From positions 150,848 through 214,847 of the forward strand of contig NZ_SZUA01000001.1 in assembly GCF_005239095.1 (NCBI RefSeq): a DNA stretch of 64,000 nt. The letters run 5' to 3'. Position 1 is the stretch's first letter; each line of letters begins with the position of its first letter. Shown in pieces: positions 33,177-42,571 of this stretch. The notes under the pieces were generated by a model. That model made no database searches and was not told the origin of the DNA. It worked only from the letters and a program-made list of their open reading frames with translations. This DNA is from Luteimonas gilva (GTDB lineage Bacteria > Pseudomonadota > Gammaproteobacteria > Xanthomonadales > Xanthomonadaceae). Position numbers and translations under genes: made by a program.

Positions 33177-34310
33177 CTATTCGTCCAACTTCAACACCAT
33201 CCCGGGCTTGATCGCGCTCTTGGCGTCGAGTCCGTTGCGCTTGCGCAGGTCGTCCACGCCCACGTCGTATTTGCGGGCGATCTTCGACAACGAATCGCCG
33301 CGCACGACCGTGTGCGTCCGCGGGGCCGTTTTCTCCGTCGCGGGCGCGATCAGGATTGGCATCGCCGCCGCCGCGCTCGCATCGCCGAGTTCGGCCAGCA
33401 CGGGCTGGGCGCCGCCGCTGGCCGGCGCCAGCACGCGTCGCTCGCGGTCGCCGCGGCCTTGCGCGAAGGCCGGATTGAGTCGCTTCAGCGCGTCCGCATC
33501 GAGTGCGCGCAACTTCGCCCAGGCGTCGAGGCTGTTCGCGCCGTCGGGCCAGGTTTGCGCGGCAAGTATCGGCACAGGGCGGTCGATCGCGCGCAGCCAT
33601 TCGGCGCGGTCGTCGGCTTGTTCCATCAGGCAGGACAGCGCGTGCAGCTTGCGCACATAGGCGTAGGTGATGCCGGACAAGCCCGCCAATTCGGCCGGCC
33701 GCGCATTGCGCGCGTTCTGCCCGCTGCGCCGCAACGATTGCAGCAGGCGGTACTCGCCGGCGTTGTAGGCCATCACCGCCAGCCGCCAATCGCCGGCGAA
33801 CATGCCGTGCAATGTCTTCAGATAGCGCACGGCGGCGCGGGTGGAATCGACCGGCGACAAGCGTCCGTCGTAACCGGCGCGCACCGGCACTTGGTGGTTG
33901 CGCGCCGTCACGGCGATGAACTGCCACAGTCCGGCCGGGCCGCTGGCGCTGCGCGCGCCGGGCTGGTAGCCGCTTTCCACGAACGGGATCAGCGCGAATT
34001 CGGTGGGCAAGTCGGCTTCGATCAGCGCGTCGACGACGTAGCCGAACAGCGGCAGCACGTCGCTGTCGGGGTTGCTCAATTTCTTCGGCGCCGATGCGAA
34101 ATGCTGGCGCCAGCGCGCGCTGACCGCATCCCCTTCGCAGTTGGGATCGGCGAGGTGTTCGCGGAAGCGGCGGTAGATGTCCAAACCGCTGCGTGTGGCG
34201 AGGCCCGCTTCGGCGGCCGGTGCGGTTTGCGCGATCGGAATAGCGTCGGCTTGCGCCATCGCGGGCGCAGCCGCCGTCAACGCCACTGCGAGCAGGCCGG
34301 CGCGGATCAT
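33177..34310 (-). CDS. mltD: MltD-like membrane-bound lytic transglycosylase with LysM
   Basis: Cleaves peptidoglycan glycan strands in the periplasm, 377 aa. The N-terminal signal peptide is [20 protein letters not shown]. The SLT family 1 domain (about residues 70-220) has the catalytic Glu in FVESGY and the signatures SGPAGLWQF and AYNAGEYR. A single C-terminal LysM ([19 protein letters not shown]) gives wall binding; E. coli MltD has two. There is no obvious lipobox. The start ATG overlaps the gloB stop (ATGA), so the two genes are coupled despite unrelated roles. Confidence 0.9.
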   Translation of the reverse strand: MIRAGLLAVALTAAAPAMAQADAIPIAQTAPAAEAGLATRSGLDIYRRFREHLADPNCEGDAVSARWRQHFASAPKKLSNPDSDVLPLFGYVVDALIEADLPTEFALIPFVESGYQPGARSASGPAGLWQFIAVTARNHQVPVRAGYDGRLSPVDSTRAAVRYLKTLHGMFAGDWRLAVMAYNAGEYRLLQSLRRSGQNARNARPAELAGLSGITYAYVRKLHALSCLMEQADDRAEWLRAIDRPVPILAAQTWPDGANSLDAWAKLRALDADALKRLNPAFAQGRGDRERRVLAPASGGAQPVLAELGDASAAAAMPILIAPATEKTAPRTHTVVRGDSLSKIARKYDVGVDDLRKRNGLDAKSAIKPGMVLKLDE

Positions 34311-35080
34311 GCGCGGAACCCGTCCTTCCATAGCCGCAGTTCGGCGAAGGTTTCGATCCGGCCTTCCGGTTCGCGGCCCAAGCGTTGCGCGATCGTCGCC
34401 TTCACCGCGGGCTCGTCGACGCGCAGGAAGGGGTTGGCGGCGCGTTCCTGGGCGAGGGTGCTCGGCAAGATCGGCCGGCCCTGTTCGCGCAATGCGGCCG
34501 CTTCGGCGCTGCGTGCGGCCAGCGCGGCGTTGCCGGGTTCGACCGCGGCGGCGAAGCGGGCGTTGGCCAAGGTGTACTCATGGCCACAACACACACGAAC
34601 GCCGCCGGGCAAAGCGGCCAATCGGTCCAGCGAAGCCAACATCTGCGCAGGCGTGCCTTCGAACATCCGCCCGCAGCCCAGGCTGAACAAAGTATCGCCG
34701 CAGAACAACAGCGGGTCGTCGCCCTTGAAATGGAAGGCGATGTGGCTGCGGGTATGGCCGGGGATGGCCAGCACTTCGAAGCTCCGTCCCAGCAGCTCGC
34801 CGGTATCGCCGCCGCCGATGCGGGCGGTCGCGGCATCGATCCGTTCGTCGTCCGGAGCCAGCACCGGCAATTCCGGCCAACGTGCGAGCAGCTCCGGCAC
34901 GCCGCCGATGTGGTCGCCGTGGTGATGGGTCAGCAGGACGGCCTCCGGCACCAGGCCTTGTCCGGCGGCCGCCAGCACCGGCTCGGCCTGGCCGGGGTCC
35001 ACGATCAAGGCCCGGCCGCCGTCGCCGATCCAGGCCCAGATGTAGTTGTCGTCGAACGCGGGCAGGGCCTGCAAACGCAT
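34307..35080 (-). CDS. gloB: Hydroxyacylglutathione hydrolase (glyoxalase II)
   Basis: Hydrolyses S-lactoylglutathione to lactate and glutathione in methylglyoxal detoxification. The 257-aa metallo-beta-lactamase fold has the metal motif [11 protein letters not shown], further ligands in PGHTRSHI and [13 protein letters not shown], and the glutathione-binding C-terminal domain ([11 protein letters not shown], then [11 protein letters not shown]). The ATG at 35080 begins [15 protein letters not shown], the usual start. Divergent from the YafS-like gene across 40 bp, as in many gammaproteobacteria. Confidence 0.96.
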   Translation of the reverse strand: MRLQALPAFDDNYIWAWIGDGGRALIVDPGQAEPVLAAAGQGLVPEAVLLTHHHGDHIGGVPELLARWPELPVLAPDDERIDAATARIGGGDTGELLGRSFEVLAIPGHTRSHIAFHFKGDDPLLFCGDTLFSLGCGRMFEGTPAQMLASLDRLAALPGGVRVCCGHEYTLANARFAAAVEPGNAALAARSAEAAALREQGRPILPSTLAQERAANPFLRVDEPAVKATIAQRLGREPEGRIETFAELRLWKDGFRA

Positions 35081-35120
35081 CGGGTGACGCTCCGGAAGCT
35101 TTTCCCGCAGAATTCCGACC

Positions 35121-35774
35121 ATGCCCGTCCGCTCCGCCAGCCGTCAACCCGACGGCCGCCACCCCTGGTTCAAGACCGCCGAAGGCCAAGCCTTGCTGCA
35201 AAGCGAGGAGGGCATGGTCCGCCAAGCTTTGCACGAACGGCCCGGCTTGCCGACCCTTTGGCTGGCCGCGGAACATGCCATGGTCGACGGCGATACCGGT
35301 TTTTGCATGAGGTTGGCAGGAAATGGCCGCGTTTTTGGCGGAGATGTCAGATGCGGCGCGGATTTGCCCATCGCCAGCGAAGCGATCGGAACCGTGGTCC
35401 TGCAGCACGTGGCTGAAAGCGGCGACGAGATATCGGCGCTGCTCAGCGAGTGCGTACGGGTGCTGGTGCCGGGCGGCCGGCTTTGGGTCTTCGCCCTGAA
35501 CCCGCTGGGTCTGTATCGCTGGCACTGGTCCGGCAAAGGCCTGCGCAGCTGCGAGCCGGTCACCTGGCGGCGCCGGATGCGCGCGCATGGCTTGCAACCG
35601 GAGCCGGTTTCGATCGGTTTGGGGCCGCGCTGGCGCGCCCACCCCTTGGCCGATCCGCAGACCGGGGCCGGGGCGCGCGCGGCGTACCTGCTGCGCGGCG
35701 AAAAGCAGGTGATTCCGCTGACCCGCATCCGCCAACCCGCGCTGCGCTGGCAGCCCACCCATTCCCTGAACTGA
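35121..35774 (+). CDS. Class I SAM methyltransferase-like protein (YafS-like)
   Basis: A 217-aa protein of the group found between gloB and rnhA. It keeps the post-I and C-terminal parts of a class I methyltransferase ([15 protein letters not shown], then [19 protein letters not shown]). The glycine-rich SAM loop near the N-terminus is not recognisable, as in E. coli YafS, so activity is uncertain. It starts 40 bp from gloB on the other strand and runs into rnhA 17 bp later. Function unknown; the conserved neighbourhood is the best clue. Confidence 0.85.
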   Translation: MPVRSASRQPDGRHPWFKTAEGQALLQSEEGMVRQALHERPGLPTLWLAAEHAMVDGDTGFCMRLAGNGRVFGGDVRCGADLPIASEAIGTVVLQHVAESGDEISALLSECVRVLVPGGRLWVFALNPLGLYRWHWSGKGLRSCEPVTWRRRMRAHGLQPEPVSIGLGPRWRAHPLADPQTGAGARAAYLLRGEKQVIPLTRIRQPALRWQPTHSLN

Positions 35775-35791
35775 TCGAGGAAGCCGATCGC

Positions 35792-36250
35792 TTGAAGTCC
35801 ATCGAAATCCACACCGACGGCGCCTGCTTGGGCAATCCCGGTCCAGGCGGTTGGGCCGCGTTGCTGCGCTACGGCCAGCGCGAACGCGAACTGGTCGGAG
35901 GCGAGACGCTCACCACCAACAACCGGATGGAATTGATGGCTGCGATCGCGGGCCTGGAAGCGCTGACTGAGCCGTGCAAGGTCGCGCTGCATACCGATTC
36001 GCGCTACGTGCAGCAAGGCATCGGCGAGTGGATGCCGAATTGGGTGCGGCGCGGCTGGAAGACCGCGGGCGGCGATCCGGTGAAGAACCGCGATCTATGG
36101 GAACGCCTGCATGCGGCCACGCTGCGCCACAAGATCGATTGGCGCTGGGTGAAAGGACATGCGGGCGATCCGGACAACGAACGCGTCGACGAATTGGCGC
36201 GCGCCGAGGCGGTCGCGTTTAAGCGGCGCCAAGCCGCTTCGACATTGTAG
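35792..36250 (+). CDS. rnhA: Ribonuclease HI
   Basis: Degrades the RNA strand of RNA-DNA hybrids, 152 aa. The four catalytic acids are visible in [26 protein letters not shown] and NERVDELA. The basic protrusion [12 protein letters not shown] is present. The start is a TTG at 35792, with GAGGAAG about ten bases upstream; no ATG is available at the correct place. The stop TAG overlaps the first bases of a palindromic repeat. Linked to dnaQ as in E. coli, here on the same strand. Confidence 0.95.
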   Translation: MKSIEIHTDGACLGNPGPGGWAALLRYGQRERELVGGETLTTNNRMELMAAIAGLEALTEPCKVALHTDSRYVQQGIGEWMPNWVRRGWKTAGGDPVKNRDLWERLHAATLRHKIDWRWVKGHAGDPDNERVDELARAEAVAFKRRQAASTL

Positions 36251-36357
36251 GGTGGGCCTTGGCCCACCATGCGCATTTTCATGTCGCGACGAATTCGGCT
36301 TCGTTCTTTGTTCGAAAGATCGATTGGATGACGATGGTGGGCCAAAGCCCACCCTAC
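36247..36357. repeat. Palindromic repeat, family H
   Basis: Arms GTAGGGTGGGCCTTGGCCCA-CCAT (36247-36270) and the complement ending CCCACCCTAC (36334-36357). The TAG of the first bases is the rnhA stop codon. It fills the rnhA-dnaQ gap. Confidence 0.88.
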
Positions 36358-36383
36358 GCCGCTCCGATGGTTACAATGCCCGC

Positions 36384-37115
36384 ATGCGCCAAATCGTCCT
36401 GGATACCGAAACCACCGGCCTCTCCTGGGAAAAGGGCAATCGCGTCGTCGAAATCGGTTGCGTGGAGTTGTTCGAACGCCGTCCCACCGGCCGCACCTTC
36501 CATTGCTATCTCAATCCGGAATGCGAATTCGAGCCGGGCGCGCAGGAAGTCACCGGGCTGACCCGGGAATTCCTGGCCGACAAGCCGAAGTTCGCCGAGA
36601 TCGCCGAGGAATTCCTGGCTTTCATCGACGGCGCCGAATTGGTGATCCACAATGCGGCGTTCGATGTCGGGTTCCTCGATTCGGAACTGTCGCGGCTGGG
36701 CGCGCAATTTGGCCGCATCCGCGAGCGCGCCGGCGTGGAGGATTCGCTGGAACTGGCGCGCCAGCGCTATCCCGGCCAACGCAATTCGCTGGATGCGCTG
36801 TGCAAGCGGCTCGGCGTCGACAATTCGCACCGCCAACTGCACGGCGCGCTGCTCGACGCCCAGCTACTGGCCGAAGCCTACCTGGCGCTGACCGCCGGGC
36901 AGAGCGAGATCGGCTTCGACAGCCCGTCAGCGGCCATGTCGCAAACCGTCGTCGAACGGCGTTTCGAAACCGCCGGCCCGCGGCCGCGCGTGCATGTCGA
37001 AGAAGCGGATATCGTCGCGCACGAAGCCCGCCTGGCCAAGATCCGAAGCAAGGGCGGGCGTTGCGTGTGGGATCTTTTCGAAATCGAACCTGTGGCCGAA
37101 CTCGCTCCAGCCTGA
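36384..37115 (+). CDS. dnaQ: DNA polymerase III epsilon subunit, proofreading exonuclease
   Basis: 3'-5' proofreading nuclease of the replicase, 243 aa. Exo I is VLDTETTGL, Exo II VIHNAAFDVGFLD and Exo III HGALLDAQLLAEAYL, with the catalytic His in the expected DEDDh position. The C-terminal tail that binds the alpha subunit follows. The start at 36384 matches the E. coli N-terminus. It sits after rnhA, separated by a palindromic repeat, and is followed by a nested repeat. Confidence 0.96.
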   Translation: MRQIVLDTETTGLSWEKGNRVVEIGCVELFERRPTGRTFHCYLNPECEFEPGAQEVTGLTREFLADKPKFAEIAEEFLAFIDGAELVIHNAAFDVGFLDSELSRLGAQFGRIRERAGVEDSLELARQRYPGQRNSLDALCKRLGVDNSHRQLHGALLDAQLLAEAYLALTAGQSEIGFDSPSAAMSQTVVERRFETAGPRPRVHVEEADIVAHEARLAKIRSKGGRCVWDLFEIEPVAELAPA

Positions 37116-37139
37116 GGCCGGCCCATCGCCCTTCGCCTT

Positions 37140-37303
37140 ATAGAGCGGGGCTTGCTTCGCTGCCGTTGCTTTGTTCTTGTAGGAGCGGCTTTAGCCGCGA
37201 GCTCTTTCCTTCAATCGCAGCATCGTCGCGATTTCGGAGAGAAAGCTCGCGGCTAAAGCCGCTCCTACGAAGGACAATAGCAGCGGAGCAAGTTCCGCTC
37301 TAC
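37140..37303. repeat. Nested palindrome: family A element inside another inverted repeat
   Basis: Outer arms TAGAGCGGGGCTTGCTTCGC-TGC (37141-37163) and the imperfect complement ending TTCCGCTCTA (37280-37302). Inside them lies a complete family A element (37177-37269). The outer arms match each other at about 20 of 23 positions. Confidence 0.85.
37177..37269. repeat. Palindromic repeat, family A (copy 5, nested)
   Basis: TTGTAGGAGCGGCTTTAGCC-GCGAGCTC and its complement AGCTCGCGGCTAAAGCCGCT-CCTAC, complete, located inside the outer inverted repeat at 37140-37303. Confidence 0.9.
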
Positions 37304-37332
37304 AAAGCAAAGCGAGCCCGGCGGCGTACCGC

Positions 37333-38037
37333 TCAATGGCGGCGGACGAGGATCACAGTGACGTTGTCCGACCCGCCGCCGTCCAGCGCCGCGGCGACCA
37401 AGCCGTCCACGCATTCCTGCGCGCTGCATTCGCCGTGCGAGAGGATGCGGGCGATGCCGCGATCGTCGACTTCTTCGGTCAGCCCGTCGCTGCACAGCAG
37501 CAGCTGCATGCCCGGCCGCAGTTCGCCGGTCATGGTTTCGACGTTGAGCTGCTGCGGGTCGGTCACGCCCAGCGCCTGGGTGACCACGTTGCGGTGCGGG
37601 TGGCTGCGCGCCTGCTCGTTGGTGATGGCGCCCTGCGCGATCAGTTCCTGCACGTAACTGTGGTCCTGCGACAGTTGGGCCAGCTGGCCGTCGCGCCACA
37701 GATAGACCCGACTGTCGCCGACCCAGGCGACCTCGAAGCGGCTGCCCGACACGCGCGCGGCCACGACCGTCGTGCCCATCGGCAAGGCTTCGTTGCGGCG
37801 CTTGGAGGCGCGGATGATCTCTTCGTCGGCGATGCGGATGGCTTGCGCCAGCGGCGTGCCCTCGCGCACCTCGCGAACGATGGTCTCGCGCGCCAGCGCG
37901 CTGGCGACTTCGCCGTACTGATGGCCGCCCATGCCGTCGGCGACCAGCCACAGGCCGAGCTCGCTGTCGCCGTAATAAGTGTCTTCGTTCAGCTCGCGCC
38001 GCAGGCCGACATGCGTGAGGTGTCCAAACTCGATCAT
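37333..38037 (-). CDS. PP2C-family serine/threonine protein phosphatase
   Basis: Metal-dependent phosphatase of 234 aa, the bacterial Stp1/PrpC type. Metal-binding and catalytic motifs are present: RELNEDTYY, VADGMGGHQYGE, GTTVVAARV, WVGDSRVYL, LLCSDGLTEEV and GGSDNVTVI. It is soluble and cytoplasmic. PP2C genes of this type usually pair with a Ser/Thr kinase or type VI secretion cluster, but no kinase is nearby, so its targets are unknown. Monocistronic, between a nested repeat and a gene-free stretch. Confidence 0.93.
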   Translation of the reverse strand: MIEFGHLTHVGLRRELNEDTYYGDSELGLWLVADGMGGHQYGEVASALARETIVREVREGTPLAQAIRIADEEIIRASKRRNEALPMGTTVVAARVSGSRFEVAWVGDSRVYLWRDGQLAQLSQDHSYVQELIAQGAITNEQARSHPHRNVVTQALGVTDPQQLNVETMTGELRPGMQLLLCSDGLTEEVDDRGIARILSHGECSAQECVDGLVAAALDGGGSDNVTVILVRRH

Positions 38038-38252
38038 GAGCCGGTCATGTTGGTGAGGGGGGCCTTTCAGACGGGTAACGGAATAATCGCGGCAGGCAGG
38101 ACGCGAAGCAAGGCGGGCCGGACCCTAGGCGGATGTAACGGACTGAAACGGAGGGTATGGGCGGTCGGAAAATAGGGTAAGTAGGGATCGCTCGGTCTGG
38201 TTCGTTCCGGATAAATTTGTCGAATGCAGTGAAGGTTCCGGGCGTTGAGAAG

Positions 38253-38362
38253 GAAGAGGGTGGATGCATTCGGGCCATCCATGGCCCTCACTCTTCGGGC
38301 GGCTTCGCCGTGCAAATCGGCAATCCTGCCGATTTGTCGAACCGGGCCCTCATTAAGTTCCA

Positions 38363-38367
<5 letters not shown>
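38253..38367. repeat. Hairpin-rich segment downstream of tRNA-Ser(CGA)
   Basis: This gene-free stretch holds an inverted pair AGGGTGGA (38257-38264) / TCCACCCT (38359-38366). Between them lie the hairpins GGGCCAT-CC-ATGGCCC (38272-38287), GGCGGCTTCGCCG and CAAATCGGCA-ATCC-TGCCGATTTG. The first shares the GGCCAT-NN-ATGGCC core of elements J and K. From 38038 to 38252 I see no gene or clear signal. Confidence 0.6.
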
Positions 38368-38503
<136 letters not shown>

Positions 38504-38612
38504 GGTGGCCCGACAGCAGGCGTGACGCGGCCGGGGGCGCAATGATACGGGGCCGCGCCTGGCCGGACAAGGCGGGCGGTTAAACTGGCGGCCTCTCATC
38601 CGAGTCCGAGCC

Positions 38613-39020
38613 ATGTCCGAAATCCTCGTTCCCGTCTCTTTCGGCGAGTTGCTCGACAAGATCGCGATCCTGCAGATCAAGTCCGAGCGCATGTCCGATC
38701 CCGCCAAGCTGGCCAACGTGCGCAACGAGCTGTCGGCGCTGGAAAAGACCTGGATGGCGCATCCGGCCGCCGGGCAGGACATCGTCGAGTTGCGCGCCCA
38801 GCTGAAGGCGGTGAACGAGCGCCTGTGGGAGATCGAGGACGACATCCGCATCAAGGAAAAGGCGCAGGCTTTCGACGCCGAGTTCGTCCGCCTGGCGCGC
38901 AGCGTCTACTTCGAGAACGACGAACGCGCGCGGATCAAGAAGGATATCAACCTGGCGTTGGGTTCCAGCTACGTCGAAGAGAAGTCCTACCAGGACTACA
39001 AGACCGGCGCGGCGCCCTGA
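38613..39020 (+). CDS. DUF6165 family protein
   Basis: Small, highly charged helical protein of 135 aa (MSEILVPVSFGELLDKIAILQIKSERM onward) with predicted coiled-coil helices. It matches the DUF6165 family, which in Xanthomonadaceae lies near lipopolysaccharide-core genes. No signal peptide or membrane segment, so cytoplasmic. The position next to a GT9 transferase and kdkA supports an LPS-core connection (inference). The molecular role is unknown. The ATG at 38613 is the only sensible start. Confidence 0.8.
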   Translation: MSEILVPVSFGELLDKIAILQIKSERMSDPAKLANVRNELSALEKTWMAHPAAGQDIVELRAQLKAVNERLWEIEDDIRIKEKAQAFDAEFVRLARSVYFENDERARIKKDINLALGSSYVEEKSYQDYKTGAAP

Positions 39021-39025
39021 CCGGT

Positions 39026-39877
39026 TCAAGCGCCGAATAGCCGCGCCGCGATCGGCGGACCCCAGGCGCGCAGCGTCAGGAGATAGGTGAGCACGGCCAG
39101 CGCGACGGCCGTGCCCGCCATCGCCAAAACGGCCGTCGCCTGCGCCCAACCCGCGCCGCTCTTTCTGGCGCGCAGGAAGGCTTCGGCCAGCAGCAAGTTC
39201 GGCACGAAGAAAAAGTAGAGCATCGCCGTGTCGAACGGACCGTCGAAGGTCGCGGTGTGGCCCAGGCCGCCGGCGAATACGCGCCATGCGGTGTATTCGA
39301 TCCGGTACAGCCACGAACCGATCACCAGCGCGAACAGCCGGATCGCCCAGGCGCGGTGCGCGTCGAAACGCCGCGCGCGCGCATGCCGCACGGCATTGCC
39401 GGCGGCCAGGATCAGGGCGAGCCCGTAGATCGCGAAGGCGATGTCCATCGCGGTGCCGCCGATCGTACCCTTGGCCACGATGAAGACGAGCCCGCCGGCG
39501 CCGGCGAGGATCGCGGCCGATGCGTAGATGCGCCCGCTCCAGCGATGCAGCTTCGGCCAGCGCGCGCGCAACGGCGCGATCAGTTGGATCGGGCCCAGCA
39601 ATAGCAGCACGGTGCCGGCCAGCAGATGCATGCCGATCCCGATGCTGGCGCGCAGCGTGGCGGGATCCCATATCCGCGGCGCTTGCTCGCTCGCATTCCC
39701 TTGCCCGGTCGCGCCGTCGAGCAATGCGCCGCCGTAGAAAGCCAGGATGTAAAGCGCGAACAACGCTCCGCTGGCCCAGGCGATCGCGGCCAGCGACGCG
39801 CCGGTCCAGCGCACGGCGGCATGCCAGGCGGGCAACGTCATCGGGCGTTGGGCGAGAAAGGCGACGGTTTCGTTCAC
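39026..39877 (-). CDS. DUF2306 membrane protein
   Basis: About 283 aa with seven to eight predicted membrane segments. Conserved His and Arg residues lie in the family pattern (RWPKLHRWSGRIYASAAILAGAGGL, then ARRFDAHRAWAIRLFALV). This resembles DUF2306/DUF4079-type proteins, thought to resemble heme-binding membrane domains. The start was taken as the GTG at 39877 because GGAAG lies six bases upstream; an ATG 12 codons later is possible. It is convergent with the DUF6165 gene. Function not established. Confidence 0.8.
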   Translation of the reverse strand: MNETVAFLAQRPMTLPAWHAAVRWTGASLAAIAWASGALFALYILAFYGGALLDGATGQGNASEQAPRIWDPATLRASIGIGMHLLAGTVLLLLGPIQLIAPLRARWPKLHRWSGRIYASAAILAGAGGLVFIVAKGTIGGTAMDIAFAIYGLALILAAGNAVRHARARRFDAHRAWAIRLFALVIGSWLYRIEYTAWRVFAGGLGHTATFDGPFDTAMLYFFFVPNLLLAEAFLRARKSGAGWAQATAVLAMAGTAVALAVLTYLLTLRAWGPPIAARLFGA

Positions 39878-39986
39878 GAGCGGCTTCCGTGTCGGGCAAT
39901 CGGAAAACGCTACGGAAACTGCGGCGCTGCCGGAACCGGCGTTGGTTATCGGCCAGGGGTGCCGGAAGGCGGGGATGGACGTTCCG

Positions 39987-41036
39987 CTATCGGCTTTGGC
40001 GGTAGCGCTCGAAGGCTGCGACCGCATCGTCCACGGTCACCAGATCCATCACGCCCTCGTATTCGATCTTCGTGCCCCACTTCAGCGCCGACGCCGGTTT
40101 GCCCAGGTATTTGCGCGCGGCGTCGTCGTAACGGTCGACGCAGAACGTCCGGTCCGAATACGGCCCGCTGCGCGGCGGATTGCTGGCGGCGTGCAGGCCC
40201 AGCACCTTCGTGCCCATCGCGTTGGCGATGTGCATGGGCCCCGAGTCCGGAGCCATGACCAGATCGGCGCGCTCCAGCAGCGCCGGCAATTGCTTCAGCG
40301 TGTCTTTGCCGACCAGGTCGAGCGCCGGCGCGCGCATGGCGGCCACGATCGCGTCGGCGGTGTCGCGCTCCAGCGCGCTGCGCCCGCCGCACAGGACGAT
40401 GCGCCAGCCTTGCGCGGCCGCGTGGTCGGCGACCGCGGCATAGCGGTCCGCGCGCCAATTGCGCAGCGTGTGGCTGGAGCAAGGCGAGATCAGCAGGGAA
40501 GGGCGGCCGTCTTCCGGCCATTGCGCCTGCGCCCAAGCCCGCGCCTCGTCCGGTACCGGCAGATCCCAGACCACCTCGGTCTGCTTCAGTCCGAGCGGCT
40601 CGCAGAAGCTGCCGATCGCATCCAGCACGTGGATGCCGGGCCGGTCGGGAATGCGTTCGTCGATGAAAAGGCCGTGCAGATCCTTCGAACGCGAGCGGTC
40701 GTAGCCGATGCGGCGCACGGCGGGGACGAAAGCGGACAACAGATTGGCGCGCGCCGCGACCTGCATCTGCAGCAAGGCATCGAAACGGCGGCCGGCGAAG
40801 CGCTTGCGCAGGTCGAACATGCCCTTCAGGCCGGCGTTCTTGTCGTAGACCTCGAAGCGGACGCCGTCCAGACCTTCCAGCAGCTTGAATTCGCCTTTGC
40901 CGATGATCCAGGTCAGGTCCGCCTCCGGCCAGGCGCGGCGCAGGGTGCGCACCAGCGGCACCACGTGGGTGGCGTCGCCCAGCGCGGACAGGCGCAAGAG
41001 GCAGATGGAACGCAGCGGCGACGGCGATGGGGGCAC
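39987..41036 (-). CDS. Heptosyltransferase-like glycosyltransferase (GT9)
   Basis: Inverting GT-B enzyme of 349 aa that in this family adds heptose to the LPS inner core from the cytoplasmic side. It shows the GT9 N-terminus ICLLRLSALGDATHVVPLVRTLRRAWP and the nucleotide-sugar motif MAPDSGPMHIANAMGT. The start was placed at the GTG at 41036, which gives the short extension typical of the family. Longer reading upstream overlaps kdkA on the other strand. It is divergent from kdkA across about 21 bp, consistent with a shared LPS-core locus. Confidence 0.9.
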   Translation of the reverse strand: MPPSPSPLRSICLLRLSALGDATHVVPLVRTLRRAWPEADLTWIIGKGEFKLLEGLDGVRFEVYDKNAGLKGMFDLRKRFAGRRFDALLQMQVAARANLLSAFVPAVRRIGYDRSRSKDLHGLFIDERIPDRPGIHVLDAIGSFCEPLGLKQTEVVWDLPVPDEARAWAQAQWPEDGRPSLLISPCSSHTLRNWRADRYAAVADHAAAQGWRIVLCGGRSALERDTADAIVAAMRAPALDLVGKDTLKQLPALLERADLVMAPDSGPMHIANAMGTKVLGLHAASNPPRSGPYSDRTFCVDRYDDAARKYLGKPASALKWGTKIEYEGVMDLVTVDDAVAAFERYRQSR

Positions 41037-41057
41037 TGGGATTGTTAGACTCGTTGG

Positions 41058-41813
41058 GTGACCGGGTTCGACGCCACCGAAGGCCTGACGCCGTTCCGCG
41101 ACGAGCGCGGACAGGGCTATGGCGCGATTCTGTTCGACGGCACGCGCATGCGGCAAGCCGACCCCGATTGGTTCGCGCCTTCGCATTGGGGCGAAAAGGC
41201 CCGGCCGGTGAGCAGCGGCGGCCGCGGCGGCGCCTGGTTCGCCGATACGCCGTTCGGCCCGGCGGTGCTGCGCCACTATCTGCGCGGCGGCTGGGCGGCG
41301 GCCTTCAGCCGCGATCGCCACCTCTGGCGCGGCAGCGAGCGGGCGCGCAGCTTCGCCGAATTCCGCTTGCTGCGCGAACTCATCCGCCACGGCTTGCCGG
41401 TGCCGCGCCCGATCGCCGCGCAATACGTGCGCGAAGGCTGGGGGTATCGCGCGGCGATATTGCTGGATCGGATCGAAGGCGCGCGCTCGCTGGCCGAGCG
41501 CGCCGCCACCGCCGGACACGATGCGCCTTGGGAAGAGACCGGGCGGCTGATCGCGCGCTTCCACCGCGCGGGCTTGGACCACGCCGATTTGAACGCCACC
41601 AACTTGCTGTTCGACAGCCGCGGCAACGGCTGGGCGATCGATCTCGACCGCAGCCGATTGCGCATACCGGCCACCGGTTGGCGCGAAGGCAATCTGTCGC
41701 GCTTGCGCCGCTCGTTGATGAAATTGCGCGGCGAACGCGCCGAAACCGACGTCGATGCCGATTTCGCGCGCCTGCGCCGAGCCTACGACAACACCTGGAG
41801 CCGGGGTTACTGA
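41058..41813 (+). CDS. kdkA: 3-deoxy-D-manno-octulosonate kinase KdkA
   Basis: Phosphorylates Kdo of the LPS inner core at the cytoplasmic membrane, 251 aa. The kinase-like fold is shown by [21 protein letters not shown], the catalytic loop [14 protein letters not shown] and the metal-binding AIDLDRSRL. The start is a GTG (41058), only 21 bp from the divergent GT9 start. The stop overlaps the next start in TGATG. Kdo phosphorylation replaces the second Kdo or heptose phosphate in some gammaproteobacteria. Confidence 0.93.
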   Translation: MTGFDATEGLTPFRDERGQGYGAILFDGTRMRQADPDWFAPSHWGEKARPVSSGGRGGAWFADTPFGPAVLRHYLRGGWAAAFSRDRHLWRGSERARSFAEFRLLRELIRHGLPVPRPIAAQYVREGWGYRAAILLDRIEGARSLAERAATAGHDAPWEETGRLIARFHRAGLDHADLNATNLLFDSRGNGWAIDLDRSRLRIPATGWREGNLSRLRRSLMKLRGERAETDVDADFARLRRAYDNTWSRGY

Positions 41814-42571
41814 TGGGTTGGACTTTGCGTTTCCACGGCGTGGGCAATGCCTCGGCGGTCGAGCTCGGTTCGCCGATGGCCACCATCGAACGCGACGGCG
41901 CGCCGTGGCTCACCATCGATTGCGGCGGCGAAGGCTTGACCGCCTACCAAGCGCACTACGGCGACTCGCCGCGCGCGCTGTTCGTGACGCATACCCACTT
42001 GGACCACATCGCCGGGTTCGAACGCTTGTTCGTGGCCAATTATTTCGACCCGTCGCGCCGCGGCCGCATGCGCCTGTACGTGCCGGCGAGCGTGGTGCCG
42101 CTGCTGCACCAGCGCGTGGGCGACTATCCGAACGCGCTGGCCGAAGGCGGCGCCAACTTCTGGGACGCGTTTCAAGTGATCCCGGTCGGTGCCGCGTTCT
42201 GGCATGACGGCCTGCGCTTGGAAACGTTCGCCACCCGCCATCATTGGCCGGAGACCGCTTTCGGCCTGCGCTTGCGCGGCAGCCTGGTCTGGACCGGCGA
42301 CACGCGGCCGATCCCGGAGGCGTTGGCCAAGTTCGCCGACGCCGGCGAGCGTATCGCCCACGACTGCGCACTGCACGGCAACCCCTCGCACAGCGGCATC
42401 GACGATCTGGAGCGCGAATACCCGCGCGAGCTGCTCGAACGCTGCGTGCTCTATCATTACGCCAGCCGCGACGACGGCGATGCGCTGGCCGCGCGCGGCT
42501 ATCGGGTCGCCCGTCCGGGCGAAACGCTGGCGCTGGACGAACCCACGGCACCGAGGTCGGAATCGGCATGA
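41813..42571 (+). CDS. MBL-fold metallo-hydrolase
   Basis: A 252-aa metallo-beta-lactamase-fold protein of the RNase Z/phosphodiesterase-like type: metal motif FVTHTHLDHIAG, then ATRHHWPETAFGLRL, SLVWTGDTRPIPE and HGNPSHSGIDD. No signal peptide. It is coupled by overlap to kdkA upstream (TGATG) and to moaA downstream (ATGA). The coupling does not by itself fix a pathway: a phosphodiesterase or hydrolase in cofactor or LPS metabolism are both open. Confidence 0.88.
   Translation: MGWTLRFHGVGNASAVELGSPMATIERDGAPWLTIDCGGEGLTAYQAHYGDSPRALFVTHTHLDHIAGFERLFVANYFDPSRRGRMRLYVPASVVPLLHQRVGDYPNALAEGGANFWDAFQVIPVGAAFWHDGLRLETFATRHHWPETAFGLRLRGSLVWTGDTRPIPEALAKFADAGERIAHDCALHGNPSHSGIDDLEREYPRELLERCVLYHYASRDDGDALAARGYRVARPGETLALDEPTAPRSESA

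Noticed and set aside
34307-34310. ATGA overlap of gloB and mltD as evidence of shared pathway.
   Set aside because: Such overlaps are very common in this compact genome (at least nine in the window), so coupling alone is not functional evidence here.
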